From Riptortus pedestris (Eukaryota; Arthropoda; Insecta; Hemiptera; Alydidae): a stretch of 64,000 bases of DNA. Shown here in pieces: positions 46,266 to 57,337 of the stretch. Positions within the stretch are counted from its first letter, which is position 1, and every line of letters begins with the position of its first letter. A model generated the notes under the pieces. It saw only the letters and a list, made by a program, of their open reading frames with translations. It made no database searches and was not told where the DNA came from. The translations under genes were made by a program, and so were the position numbers. The stretch spans positions 25,079,001 through 25,143,000 of the forward strand of contig CM032230.1 in NCBI GenBank assembly GCA_019009955.1, written 5' to 3'.

Positions 46266-46529
46266 TCAGGGCACAACCCGAAAATGAATAGAGCAGTCCA
46301 ATTTATACGTTTTTAAACTTGCATTTGCCTACGGTGATCTCAGTGGTGGCACAATCTAACTACTGTGTCCTACAGTTCTTGTAAAACCCGGACATTTGCC
46401 AACATCTTAGATTATTGCGCAGTCAACAGAATCTTCCAATTGCAGACCCTTAGACTGCAACACACAATTTTCTCTGGCTACCTCTGTTTGTATTTGCTTT
46501 TCTCCTTCACCCCGCTCTGTGTACATTTT

Positions 46530-46880
46530 AGCTGATTTCCCTTCTGGGATGAGCTATTGCAATGAGTACCTCATGACATGATTTTTGAAACATTTCCACA
46601 AATGTTATCAATCCTACCCAGGAGAAGACAAAAATAAGTTCTGTTCAAAATTATATAAAATTCAAAATATTTTTGTTTTTAGTCGGATCGTAAAATGTTA
46701 TAGGACTAATCTTGTTAAACTATTGATGATCTACAATTGTTGATCTATGTATTTTTTCGTAACAAGTATTCAGCGAGTTATTCATACTTAGTTGTTTACA
46801 GCCTTCAGTAAATCCCTCACTAACACACATGGGAAATCTGCTTAGTTTACGCAGCCCCAGCGTGACAAACTTTTTTTTTT
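46530..46880 (+). mobile_element. HINE-like repeat, compact complete copy
   Basis: GCTGATTTCCCTTCTGGGAT, then CCTACCCAGGAGAAGAC, a core with agtcggatcgtaaaatgtta, and the 3' module CATGGGAAATCTGCTTAGTT with ACGCAGCCCCAGCGTGAC. About 351 bp, without the microsatellite. Confidence 0.68.
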
Positions 46881-47002
46881 AGACAGGCTGTGGGAACCCA
46901 TTCTTTCAACCGGAGAAATCTGCTCTTCTTAATTGTACATATTAGATTTACCTTTTATATCCGTTAGTTCAGTAATGATCCTGATGCTCCATTTTTTCTG
47001 CT

Positions 47003-47200
47003 GTTTCATAGTTTCAAATATTTTCCTCTTTTAAGCACCAACCTTTTATTATTTCTCATCTTTAGGGTAATGGATTTATGTGTATTATGAGTTTTTTTAA
47101 AGATTATTTTTAGCCATGCTTTATTCCTTCTCTTAATTGCTTTCTTTTGTTCACTATCAAATGAAATGTCATTATTCTTCTCTTTTCTTTGTCCCAAAAA
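47003..47200 (-). pseudogene. Possible RTE-type LINE fragment (endonuclease-RT linker)
   Basis: The minus-strand frame reads FDSEQKKAIKRRNKAWLKII then LKMRNNKRLVLKRGKYLK. The spacing of ECxxAIxxRNxA and a basic K-KR-Y end resembles the linker before the RT of RTE-like LINEs. No catalytic motif is visible, so this stays tentative. Confidence 0.35.
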
Positions 47201-47516
47201 GACCTTCCTTGTTCCATTGCTGATGCTGACAGGTTTTAGACATTCCCTGTATCACAGCTTAACTGTTTCTGAGTCTCTGTTGTTAAGGGGTATGTTTTGT
47301 CCACTATGATATTTTCTTCTGTCCCAAAGGTTGCCTGCGCTTACCTTGTACCAAGAAATCTATTGAACTACAGTCAGTACCCTGTAGCTTCTTATATGGT
47401 TGTCAGAGAAGTGCATTTCACATTCTCTCCTCAATCTCTCTTATACATTTATAAATACACATACCCTACTCCTACATGTGCACTCACACACCAATTATCT
47501 CCCTAGTGGTCGAGAT

Positions 47517-48231
47517 TTTTGATTGATCGTCACCAAACTCAACATTTAAATATTTTATTTAAAGCTAAAGATTAAGTTCGTTAATGGCTGAAATTTGACC
47601 AGTCATCATTTAAGATTTTACATTCTACACTACATGAATTTTATTTTATCAAGATCTCACTCAACATTTATAAATTTCATAGAAAACTAAAGATTATGCT
47701 ATGTAATGGCGAACCATAGCTTAGGGGTAAGGGGGGGGGGTAGTTTTGTCTAACTCGATTATTAAACGAGTTATTTTGTTTTGACGCCCACTTTATGCTA
47801 TCTATGGCTGATCGGGACGGGTTATCTACAGGTTACCACCCTTTTCTAGCCAAGGTGGGCCTAAGGAGTTTATTTAATGAGTCCGTCACTAAATAAATGT
47901 CTACTGCCCAGGGCTGGAGTCGAACCCGCTACTCTAGGTCTACCACGCTAGATTAAGACCGACGCCTTAACTTCCACAGCCAACCTGCGCCCCCAAACGA
48001 GTTATTTTTCGTATCTTTTGGTTCAGCCTTTTGTTAGCCTCACTAATACTCATCTGATTTTCCCTTCAAGTACTATAGTCAATAAACATATCAGGCCACG
48101 CTGACATAATTCGCGTTTACATAGGATTCTTATTACGGGAGAAGTAGAGATATTTCGAAACGAGATCGCCAGCGATTCCAACACGCGGGAAATCAGCTCA
48201 GTTTACGCAGCAGCTGCGTGACGAACTTTTT
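47517..48231 (+). mobile_element. HINE-like 3' part, split by a SINE
   Basis: gattaagttcgttaatggct is a family core phrase; the 3' module is CGGGAAATCAGCTCAGTTTA then ACGCAGCAGCTGCGT, the clearest perfect hairpin of the family, followed by GACGAACTTTTT. SINE-1 is inserted at 47778-47994, so the HINE-like copy is older than that SINE. Confidence 0.55.
47778..47994 (-). mobile_element. SINE-1 copy with perfect 14-bp target duplication
   Basis: Reverse copy, tail at left (gacgcccactttatgc), tRNA-like head at right ending gcgcccc. AAACGAGTTATTTT occurs exactly at 47764-47777 and 47995-48008. Confidence 0.9.
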
Positions 48232-48886
48232 GTCTAATTTTCTTGTACTTCCGTTTCCGATCCCTTGCAAGACCTGATGTTGGGCGGGAGAGGCAGATAA
48301 TAATTCCAAATTACAGCCAATGCAACCGAAAACCTGACTACACGTCGATATAGCTAAGATATTTCTTCTAGAAGACCTTGGTGTAATGCAAGAACTTTCA
48401 TCCACTTAAGACTGCACGAGACCTATTGAACATCGGCACTGTATGAAAGACACCCTTAAAGCTCGTCATCCAATATTATCGTATGTTGATAATTGATACT
48501 ACAACACAAAGACTACGACTGCTGACTCCTTAGTATACGTTCCTAACCTGATGGCGACACCACTTGAATTTTTTGTAATCATTAAATTAAATACTCAAAT
48601 TCTTTTTCTGCACATGATTTGACATTCGATATCTCTGTTAAAAGTATGAAGCATACACTTAGGATCATAAAATGTCAGAATATAATTTGTACATCTTTGT
48701 ATGGTGAACAAGAAAGCCCTTGTAGGAATATTCTGTGTATCCAATAGATATGGAGAATTATACAGTTTTTTATTTGCGGTCTCCTCTAAATCTTCCTTCC
48801 CCCCTTATTTTGAGAAGGTGCAAAACTAAAGCTGAGTTGTTTTAAGTATGAATTTATTTTCAACATTCTAAAGCTTGTCGTTTTTA
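48232..48886. other. Intergenic, nothing recognised
   Basis: No gene or element supported. Confidence 0.45.
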
Positions 48887-48916
48887 GCAGATTTCCTTTA
48901 AGGGAAATCAGCTATT
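48887..48916 (+). mobile_element. HINE-like 5' palindrome fragment
   Basis: AGCAGATTTCCTTTAAGGGA followed by AATCAGCTATT, the palindromic 5' end of the family, after which similarity is lost. Confidence 0.5.
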
Positions 48917-49020
48917 TAATTATAAGATAAGTACGTTGGTACGCCGAAACTAGTCAAAACCGGTTCAGGGAGAAATGAAAATAAAAATGATTAAACATAG
49001 GGTCATGTAAATCATATTTA

Positions 49021-49212
49021 CTATTATGTTATTTATAAACGTCCACTTTGTGCTGCTAAGGCTAATTGGGGCGGGCTATCTATAAGTTACCAACATGTTC
49101 TAGCCAGAGTTAGACAATGGATTTTATATAATGAGTTTTTAACTAAATAAATTCCAATTGCCCAGGTGAGAATCGAATTTACGACTGTAGGTTTACCAAG
49201 TGACATTTGCTA
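49021..49212 (-). mobile_element. SINE-1 copy, head partly degraded
   Basis: Reverse copy: gttatttataaacgtccact tail, body around gctatctataagttaccaac, and box B read as gagaatcgaatttacgac on +. It lies about 370 bp upstream of the V-ATPase D start codon. Confidence 0.72.
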
Positions 49213-49582
49213 TAATTATTTATATAATATAAATATTATGTCATACATATGTAACTTAATTCAAAATGTAGGATTTCAAATAAACACTGTTGACTTGGTG
49301 AAACTTAGTTTTAAATGAAATTTAATCATTTATCGTGTGTAATTTCGGTCCTTTCAAAAGTAAGCATGAAGTTTGAATGTGATCTTGTGTTTTTGTGGAC
49401 GGTAAAGACTAATAAAATAGATGTGATGCAATAGGGTTGGAAGTGTTGTTTTGGATTGATATATTGTTGAAGAACTAAATATTGAAATTATGCCTTCGCT
49501 CCCAACGTTTAAACACCTCAAGACTTTCATGGCGTACAAACTAGTGTCCGGTAGTGCTTAAAGTACATTTCTGCCGTGGGCA
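49213..49582. other. Upstream region of the V-ATPase D gene
   Basis: AT-rich sequence that becomes GC-richer near the start codon. I see no convincing TATA box. Any promoter for the retrogene should lie here, but none is identifiable by eye. Confidence 0.4.
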
Positions 49583-50302
49583 ATGGCTCAAGACAGATTA
49601 CCCATTTTCCCCTCGAGGGGTGCTCAGCAGCTGATGAAAGCGAAACAACTCAGCGCGACAAAAGGACACGGTTTGCTCAAGAAGAAGGTGGACGCTCTGC
49701 AACTCAAGTTCCAGGGGATAGTGAAAGAGATCCAAGAGGCCAAAGTGAGCATGGGGGAGATCATGAGGGAAGCGGCATTTTCGCAGGCGGAGCTCAAGTT
49801 CGAGACGACAGGCCTGCTGAACCACCTGATCCTCCAGAGTGTGACCAAAGCCAGGGTGAGGGTGTCCGTGACGAAGGAGAACGTGGCGGGAGTTGGGCTG
49901 CCGATCTTCGAGAGCCACGTCGAAGGCAAAGACAACTACAGCCTCCTCTGCCTCTCTAGAGGCGGCCAGAGGGCCAAGAAGCTCAAGGAGTACTATCTCA
50001 AGGCTATACAGGTCCTCGTAGATCTGGCTTCTCTGCAGACTGCCTTCGTCACCCTCGACGTCGTTATAAAGGCTACGAACCGGAGGGTGAACGCTTTGGA
50101 GCACGTCATTATACCAAGGATAGATAACACTATCAAGTACATAGTCACTGAATTAGACGAAATGGATCGGGAAGAGTTCTATCGGCTGAAAAAAATACAG
50201 GACAAGAAAAAGTCGAAAACGTTGACAATTCAATCCAAACGGGAAAAACACGAAGAAGAGGATATGCTCTATGAGTTAGATGATGCAGATCTTCTTTTTT
50301 AA
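49583..50302 (+). CDS. V-type proton ATPase subunit D, intronless (probable retrogene)
   Basis: The single ORF of 239 codons encodes subunit D, the central rotor shaft of the cytosolic V1 sector, which couples ATP hydrolysis to proton pumping into endomembrane compartments. Family landmarks are in order: [12 protein letters not shown] near residue 4, [25 protein letters not shown], a Gly/Arg block [16 protein letters not shown], then [15 protein letters not shown] and [19 protein letters not shown]. The protein ends DDADLLF like the family. Known D subunits have about 245-250 residues, so this is essentially full length. It has no intron, no frameshift, and much higher GC than its surroundings. 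Several usually conserved N-terminal and central positions differ from the ubiquitous form as I recall it. I infer a functional retrocopy or tissue-specific paralogue, comparable to the extra D-subunit paralogues of flies. AATAAA is at 50419. Confidence 0.92.
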   Translation: MAQDRLPIFPSRGAQQLMKAKQLSATKGHGLLKKKVDALQLKFQGIVKEIQEAKVSMGEIMREAAFSQAELKFETTGLLNHLILQSVTKARVRVSVTKENVAGVGLPIFESHVEGKDNYSLLCLSRGGQRAKKLKEYYLKAIQVLVDLASLQTAFVTLDVVIKATNRRVNALEHVIIPRIDNTIKYIVTELDEMDREEFYRLKKIQDKKKSKTLTIQSKREKHEEEDMLYELDDADLLF

Positions 50303-50425
50303 CAACTATTAAAATGTATTCTTAGGTGTAAATCTCTATTTCTTGTTTAGAAAGTACAGTGTGAGTGACGACGATGAAAGCTAAGTTCTAAGTGGTCACT
50401 AAGGTAAGTTGACTAACTAATAAAT
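50303..50425 (+). terminator. V-ATPase D 3' UTR with AATAAA
   Basis: AATAAA at 50419-50424, inside ctaactaataaatatc, lies about 117 bases past the stop. No polyA tract or target-site duplication left by retroposition could be recognised. Confidence 0.45.
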
Positions 50426-50768
50426 ATCAACTCATAATTTGTTTGAGCATTCAAACAGCCTATTGAGAACTCTTATCTCATCCTTTTTCATTTATTTTAT
50501 TATTATTAGGCTCCGAGTTCGCGAGAGTTATTTGTGCCTAGGTTGTCAAAAGTCCATTTTCATTTTCTTTCCTTAGTTCGGTAGTCCATCTGTTCAGAGA
50601 TTCCGCCCGCTTCCTACCCCGCCGTCATTCTTGATATGTTTCATCTCCTATTTTCCTCTATCCCCCATCCTCTAAAATAACAAAAGCACAGGACTATCTT
50701 TTTATAATCAATTTGATATATAAATACTAATCTCGCTGACTTGTGTGCCTTTATGTTGGTCTTATTTA
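50426..50768. other. Intergenic, nothing recognised
   Basis: Sequence between the V-ATPase D polyA signal and the Helitron; no feature supported. Confidence 0.5.
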
Positions 50769-51117
50769 TCTACTATATAAAATTTCCATGTCACAATGTT
50801 AGTTAGCGTACTCCTCCGAAACGGCTTTGCCGATTTTTACCAAATTTTATATGCGTATTCAGTAGGTCTGAGAATCGGCTACTATCTATTTTTCATACCC
50901 CTAATTGATAAGGGTTGTCCACCCTTAACATTTTTTTTTTTAATTTTTGGACGAAATTTTTTATTTTTTTTATAATGTGGTATTAAAAAAGACATACAAC
51001 CCTAAATTTTTACTTTTTTATCACCAACCCCTATTTTTTTTATAGCCATTTTAGTAATTTAATCATTATCATCCCTTCTATAACTGATCAATTATAGTGT
51101 TTTTAACTGTAAATTTT

Positions 51118-51324
51118 CGATTAAAATTTCAATTTGCAATAGCAATCAACAAATCCCAAGGCCAAACGATGTCTATTTGTGGCTTAGATTTGAGTACACA
51201 ATGTTTTTCACACGGGCAATTGTACGTATCATGCTCACGAGTGGGTAAACCATCCAATTTGTTTGTGCTCACTAAAGATGGGCTAACAAAAAATATTGTT
51301 CACGATATAGCATTAAAAGATTGA
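51118..51324 (+). pseudogene. Helitron PIF1-like helicase, C-terminal fragment
   Basis: The frame reads RLKFQFAIAINKSQGQT, then GQLYVSCSRVGKPSNLFVL, ending TKNIVHDIALKD and TGA. INKSQGQT and LYV-CSRV are the last two conserved motifs of the Helitron Rep/Hel helicase (SF1B, PIF1 family). The Rep domain and earlier helicase motifs are absent. Confidence 0.88.
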
Positions 51325-51344
51325 TGTTGTTTGTTAGTGATACT

Positions 51345-51886
51345 GTTGTAGCGGCGACGCACGTACTCGTGAGTCGTTCGCTATCAAATATGATAACCTC
51401 GCGGTATAAAAAATACCAGATGGTTTTAAATATGTTCAGTGAGGAAAAATAGGTTAACGAGAATTACGAGTGTAAAGTCAAGTGCGAAAAAATTATTATC
51501 TAGTGTCTCGTGCTAACTGTGACTGAGTTGTGACTATTCAAACTGGACCATAGTGAATAGTGAAACTACTAGATTTGTTACCTGTAAATATTTTATGCAC
51601 AGAAGTTTTTATTGTTTTTAATATACAACTTGAAAAGTGCACAGAACTATTTATTTCACCCCACTCAGTCCACTAAACTGTCGTAATTAATATGTGATAT
51701 GTAATTTTAAGAAATAAACTATAATAACTTAAAAATAATATTGTTTGGCGTTTGTTATTTTTATATTCCCTTATCGTTCATAGCGCTCCATGCCTATCCC
51801 ATGCATAGACCACATACACACTTATAATAAGTAAGTTACTATTTGTCTACACTAGAATTTATCTAGAAACTAGAAATAATTTATAT
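51345..51886. other. Unexplained insert inside the Helitron
   Basis: Between the helicase fragment and the 3' hairpin lies about 540 bp starting with GC-rich tgtagcggcgacgcacgtac, a TATA-like ggtataaaaaatacc near 51400, and AATAAA at about 51713. It resembles an LTR in layout, but I found no clean TG...CA ends with a target duplication. Confidence 0.4.
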
Positions 51887-51915
51887 GGCAAAACAACGTT
51901 TGCCGGGTTATCTAG

Positions 51916-52459
51916 TATTTCTATAAATTCCCCTCCTTGTTTGACGCTTAATTACATTAAAACGATTTGAAACCATGACAAATAATTATTAATTTCATCA
52001 TTTTTTTCAATATGAAAGTTGTAATTTTATTTGTTACTGTTTAGAAAAGAAGAGAAAAGATTACTCATATATGGGGTATTATCATTTATGATGGAGCATG
52101 GGAAATAAATTCCTATACTGCAGGGGTACTACAGTACAGAAAACATTAAAAAAAAACTTGACTTTACTTGGACTGTGACTTTAATAATATGGTTTTCCTT
52201 CATCTTTTTGGGCACAATTTGCAACGGTCCATGAACACGGCATATTCGTGGGTCGTTGGAAGAGCTCGAATTGAAAATTCAGTGCAGGTTAGCTTTCTAG
52301 AGGTTATCTTTAAAAAACCTAGTAGCTTTTGATTTGGTTATGGTGTCAGGGTTCTCTAAGTCGTGGAATCAATGTGTGTAGGCTGATTAGCAATATCCGA
52401 TTTTTGGCCTGGTTTTCTATTGAAGTTAAAAATGTTGTAAAACCAATCTTATTAAACGA
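51916..52459. other. Intergenic, possible HINE-like core only
   Basis: gttgtaaaaccaatcttatt near 52434 resembles a HINE-like core phrase. Nothing else is supported. Confidence 0.35.
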
Positions 52460-52489
52460 CTAGCTAAGGTACCCGGATTCGCTCGGGAA
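52460..52489 (-). mobile_element. Helitron 3' terminus (minus strand)
   Basis: On the minus strand: hairpin CCCG-agcgaatc-CGGG, 8 nt, then CTAG followed by T. This is a Helitron 3' end; the element would extend to higher coordinates but its 5' end was not found. Confidence 0.6.
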
Positions 52490-53204
52490 ATCATTTAAGG
52501 CTGAATGATGGTAGTATTTTTTTGGGGCAAGGCTTCAATGTTTACAACTACACTTCCCGTCGGCGCGCATTGTTTTGCTGTGAGGGTCAGGCAGGCGACT
52601 TATAAATGAGAAATTTTATATTTGAAGAATAAATAAAAATGTGTTCCTAATCTATCCCTTGCCACTTTTAACCCACCTTTTTGAATACTTCAAACCATAA
52701 TCATGGATAGTATTTATTACAATTAAATATCCTCTATAATGAAACTTATTTCCTGTCAAAAACCAATCCGAGCAGATATAGTTTAGCGCGTAAGGTTATA
52801 TTCATAATAGTAGATCTCAATGGTAATCACTTCCCGTAATGCCCAGCATTTCACAGAAAATTAGTAAACTCAATTATCTCTATTAGCCTCCGTCTATTTC
52901 CGCTCTCGCATTAGAGCTATCAACACTCTTCTCCTTAAATTATTGATTCAAAATATTATTGTAATAATTTATCTACCTGATGGAATTAAATAATAGTGTT
53001 ACCCTAAAAATAATTTCTATTATATTCAAAAAGCTAGTCGAGGGGAAGAGATCGTAGCCGTCCCTGTAACCTAAGTAATACTTTAAAACAATCATATCGA
53101 GTTTTAAGAGCATTTTGTCTTTTGTCATAATAATGGCCTTTTAACGTTTAATTGTTATGATAGTACATATTTGTATATGTAGTGAAATGAGATCGGAAAT
53201 AAGA
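52490..53204. other. Intergenic, possibly Helitron interior
   Basis: Contains a GC-rich patch (cccgtcggcgcgcattg at 52557). No ORF or family recognised. Confidence 0.35.
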
Positions 53205-53280
53205 CATGGAAAATCTGCTTAGTTCCCTACTACTGCCCCCTAACACTCCTTGGGAAATTCAGCACGATTTTCTTTTTTTA
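53205..53280 (+). mobile_element. HINE-like 3' end fragment
   Basis: gacatggaaaatctgcttag then ttccctactactgccccct is a decayed 3' module. Confidence 0.4.
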
Positions 53281-53569
53281 AATGAGGAACTCACATAATA
53301 ATGGAAATGCTCTTATAGTTTAAATGTAAATTGGAAATAAATGACAAAGTTATTTTCTAGGAAAATAAATAAATGAGGCGAAGGGGGAGGGGGATTTATA
53401 ATCTCACTAATCAGAATCATACTTAGTACTAAATAATCGAAATAGATAAGGCTAAAACATAACATCATTTGTCATAATATGCCTATATTAAAAACGCTTA
53501 AATAAGTACTAATAAAATCGTCGACTCCCGCTATAGATTTAGCTTATATCCCGTATTTACTTCATTTTA

Positions 53570-53940
53570 CGACAAAATGAATGAAACAAAAGTTACTCTA
53601 AATAACAAAGTAAACAACTTTTGTTATGTGCACCTTTGCCGAAAAACAAATAGAAAATGAAATATCGTGAATTTTTACTTCAGGCCTCACATAATCGGTT
53701 CAATCGTTAGCGCCCACGAACGATATCTGTGTGGCATTCCTTTAGCTGAACTATTATTTTATAGTATATATCCTCTTATACTTCGTTAAAAGTCAAAAAT
53801 GAATATCACAAAAGTTACTCTAAATAACAAAATAAACAACTTTTGTTAGGTTCATATTTGCCGAAAAACGAATAGAAAACGAAATACAGCTATTTTAAAT
53901 TCAGGCCTCCCTTACAACCCCCACTCCTGCCCGTCCTTCC
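53570..53940 (-). repeat. Two diverged units shared with 37640-37985
   Basis: On + the sequence reads aaaagttactctaaataaca twice (about 53590 and 53810), each followed by aacaacttttgtta, gccgaaaaac and caggcct. It is the reverse complement of the unit pair in the Helitron-like element at 37.5 kb. Confidence 0.7.
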
Positions 53941-53949
53941 CGTGAAGTG

Positions 53950-54880
53950 TAGAGTAAACATATTAGGAATGGCTTGGGGCGCTCAACAGATGGAAGTGTA
54001 TAGTAAATGCGCATGCCACTAAACGATGACTTTAAATTAAGAACACGGGACTGCATTATGGCATCATTTGGCGGAAAAAATTGCTAAAGGCTGGAAACCC
54101 GAAGAATTTAGGAAGTTAGAGCTACATGTTCACACAGTAACAAATAGCATTGATCGCCCAAAATTATAATACACCTCAAAGACGTCTGTGTTGTCTTCAT
54201 TTAAACACAAATTTGAATGTTGCAAACTCTCATCGCTAAAAGCAAATATTTGTTAGTAGCTTTGGTAACTTTATTCCATATGAGCATAATTACGTTCATT
54301 CAATATTCGATCATCAGAATGAAGTAACGATATTCATTGCAAAAAATTGGAGTCATTCGACCATTGTGTCTTGTCCTTTCCTTCAGTACAGAGATATTTA
54401 TTAGACTTATACGAGCCATTTGAAATTCCTTATGCCGACTTCTACTTTTCTTGCTATTTCTTAAGCTAACATGAGACTAAATTTGAATAACAAAAGGCAC
54501 AGTAAAGAGAAGTATACAATTAAAATAAAATGATAGCAATCAGAAAGTTAAATTTTCAATTCCACATTTATCTAGATGGATGTGGACATATGATAGTGGT
54601 ACCAGCAAGGCTTAGATGACTCCGATAAACCTGAGACGCAATAGTTGCTTTGAGCTCTACATTATATTGTATAAAATACCTTTTATAAAATAATACTGTG
54701 CAAACTAGCTCCCTTCAGGCCTGTAAGTGTAGCCAAACGTCTGAATGTACTAATTTTACACAGTAAGATTTTGGTTCTCTTTAAAACGAAGAAACCCACT
54801 AAGTAATCTCCGACAAATTACCAAAGGAATAGCCATGTAGTCTATAGAAGTAGCTCCATAACTCGGCAATGTTTACATTT
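53950..54880. other. Intergenic, nothing recognised
   Basis: No gene or element supported. Confidence 0.45.
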
Positions 54881-56060
54881 TATCAGATTTCCCTTAAGGA
54901 AAATCAGCTATTGAGGTTGTACTCATGACAAAATTTTCGAAACAACGAAGCGATTTCCGATTTTCAAAGGGTGAGTGGTTGGGATTTTGGAGGAATTTCG
55001 AAACATCTCTGTTATTGTAAGTCGGATCGAATAATTGTATAAAATCAATCTTATTGAAAATTAAATTTACTACGGATATTGTTATATGTATTTGTGACGG
55101 CGGGTAGAGAGGGTCAGACTGATCCTTTCCTAGCCCAGTCCGTCTCACCATAGGCTGGTGTGTAGAAATTAAAAAGAAAATATATATACAAAAAAAAATG
55201 CCGAGTTGTTGATAAACATTGAAATTATATTGTACTTATTTCGACAAAATAAGAGTATTGTTTGTGAGTATCTGGAATCAGGTACCTGATACTTGATTTA
55301 AATGGCATTCCACCATTTTTTCTTCCGCGACGAACGCCCGTCCTGAAACTGCTGGGCTTCGAGAAGAATGTTTTGTCCAATTTGTAAAATTAGCCTTGGG
55401 CTTGAAGAAGTTCTTGGAACGGGAGGACGCTGGAGAGTGCTGGCTGGAGACTGGCCGGTAGAACAACAGACTCTTGACGCACGTCGCTTGTCATCAGCTG
55501 GCTGCCGATACGTGCCGAGCGATCCCGATTCCCGCCGATTCCCGCCATTCATTACTAATAAACTAAATACCTAAATTATTTATACTTATAACTTGCTATT
55601 ATTATTTTAATTAATAAATATAAATTTTTACATTATGTGTTGGCCACAAACAGTATTTATTCAGAATCTTCAATATTAGCCGGGATATTTGGATTTTTTA
55701 ATTTTCAGATTTTGATAAGAAACCCCACTCATTCTCATTTTACATAATATTATACTCTGTTACATAATGAACCACTTTATTTGAAGCTTAAATACCAAAT
55801 ATTGTTTTCAGCACATATTTACTAGACGACGTACCTACTTGCAAATATACCATACTCGATATTAAACTGTTTAGTTCAACACTGAAGATCATCGTTGTTA
55901 ATCACCCCAATTGGCGCCGGCCTAGGGGGGAGGGGGTTTAGAGAGGTAGGGAGTTTGAAAATTCAAAATATCTCCGATATTTTAAGAATAAATAGAGAAT
56001 ATTTGGTGAGGTATCAAAAGTATATAACCATTACGTGGGAAATCTGCTTAGTTTACGCAT
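54881..56060 (+). mobile_element. HINE-like repeat split by a solo LTR
   Basis: 5' module TCAGATTTCCCTTAAGG then AAAATCAGCTATTGAGGT; core gtaagtcggatcgaataatt; after the LTR, cttaaataccaaatattgtt and a 3' module GTGGGAAATCTGCTTAGTTT cut at ACGCAT. Without the inserted LTR and one target copy it is about 615 bp, the same as the reference copy at 22014. Confidence 0.72.
55093..55652. mobile_element. Solo LTR, 560 bp, with 5-bp target duplication
   Basis: It begins TGTGACGGCGGG and ends GGCCACAAACA, the TG...CA ends of LTR retrotransposons. GTATT stands at 55088-55092 and 55653-55657. AATAAA motifs occur near 55556 and 55612. The internal GC is high compared with its surroundings. A 5-bp duplication fits Gypsy or BEL-type elements; no coding part remains. 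Confidence 0.72.
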
Positions 56061-56159
56061 AATACAAAATTGCTAGTACAAGATACACAAGTCTAAATAA
56101 CACGCCTGACAGACATAAACTTGTTTTGAGCGAAAATTCATGTAAATAATTGTTTAGAA

Positions 56160-56662
56160 CAGGTATGGGCAACCATTGGCATGTTGCGGAGCAAACTTTA
56201 GTGTGCAAATACGTTTGCGGGCATCTTTTTAAAGTAGTGCATTTGAAAGTAGTATTCATAATTTTTAACGATAGATATCAGACATGAAATTATATGACAA
56301 TGTAATTATAATACAATTTATTAAAATGACAAAATGAAATGAAACAAATAGGTACAACATTATAATTAAATAGTAAAATTTGGAATTATTCCAAACAGGG
56401 AAAGTGAAATAGCGACACCGAAATCAATGAGACACTTGAGCTTGAATTTGGGAAACTAATCCATCGATGTTTGGATTAATTCCAGAGATGCAAAGACGTA
56501 AAGAATTTTCCAAATTATCGTCAGTCAGCCTTGTACAATGTTTTGGTTACAATAAGTAAACAAATCTCTCCTCATCTACCTCATTTGGAGTAAGTAGTGT
56601 AATTATGTTTGTTTAACTGGGTTTTTCAAAATGTCTCGCGGGCCAGTGGTTGTTCACATATG
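56160..56662. mobile_element. hAT-type MITE copy 2
   Basis: Starts CAGGTATGGGCAACC and ends GGTTGTTCACATATG. Interior phrases such as actttagtgtgcaaatac and gcttgaatttgggaaactaa are shared with the copy at 25279. Flanks GTTTAGAA and GTTTGAAG are only a rough 8-bp match. Confidence 0.75.
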
Positions 56663-57337
56663 GTTTGAAGAATATGAAATCAGTTCATTACTTAAAAAAT
56701 TCTTCATTTTATATTTATTCTCTCCGAATATTTGTAAGCCTTCCTCATCCCAATCCAGATTACCTATGGATACATGGACGATTTGTTAAGCAATCCCTTG
56801 TATGATAAACAATAGTTCCTTCAGTGAGGCCTTAAATATCTTATCATGGCCTAGAATTGTGAAGTAGGGAAAATTTCACAACAGTGGAGAATGTTTTGTT
56901 CTCCCTCATGGTTTCCATGATTGGAAGCATGGGAAAGGGAAGGATCTAAACTGAATTACTGCCCATTGCGAAATAGTTTATTCATACACGGCCAACTTTA
57001 TTTGCCACGTTTACGCCCTTGTTTCATTTTTCGTATTATATAAAATGAGCTTTCCCCCGTTCAAGGTTGGAAAGCCGCGATTATGCCCACATGACTTTTC
57101 TATTGTGTTGCCCACATGGGTAGTTATTTAGTAGTTGGTATTATCTTTGCCGATAGTAAGTGATCATGTGAAATGGAGTCTAGCGACCTAATTTGAATTG
57201 ATTTATACATTGTTATCGGTAAGATAAAATACGGGTATCGAATACTTCATGCCATTCGGTTTTAGGGTTACAGACAGCAAGCTATAATTGTTGTCTCACA
57301 TGGATTATTTTTAGGAGAGGTTTTGAAAGTGAAAATC
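56663..57337. other. Intergenic, nothing recognised
   Basis: No gene or element supported. Confidence 0.45.

Larger units (their letters stand above)
50769..51915 (+). mobile_element. Helitron, internally deleted, both termini present
   Basis: The 5' end is A|TCTACTATATAAAATTTCC, with the usual block gtactcctccgaaacggctt and ccgatttttaccaaatttta. The 3' end is a hairpin GGCAAA-ACAACG-TTTGCC (51887-51904), a 7-nt gap and CTAG|T (51912-51916). TC...CTAG inserted between A and T is diagnostic for Helitrons. At 1147 bp it keeps only the last part of the helicase, so it cannot move by itself. Confidence 0.82.

Noticed and set aside
49576..50104. Long open frames on both strands over the V-ATPase D gene
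   Set aside because: They are shadows caused by the high GC of the real gene; their proteins have no family features, while the frame at 49583-50302 matches subunit D throughout.
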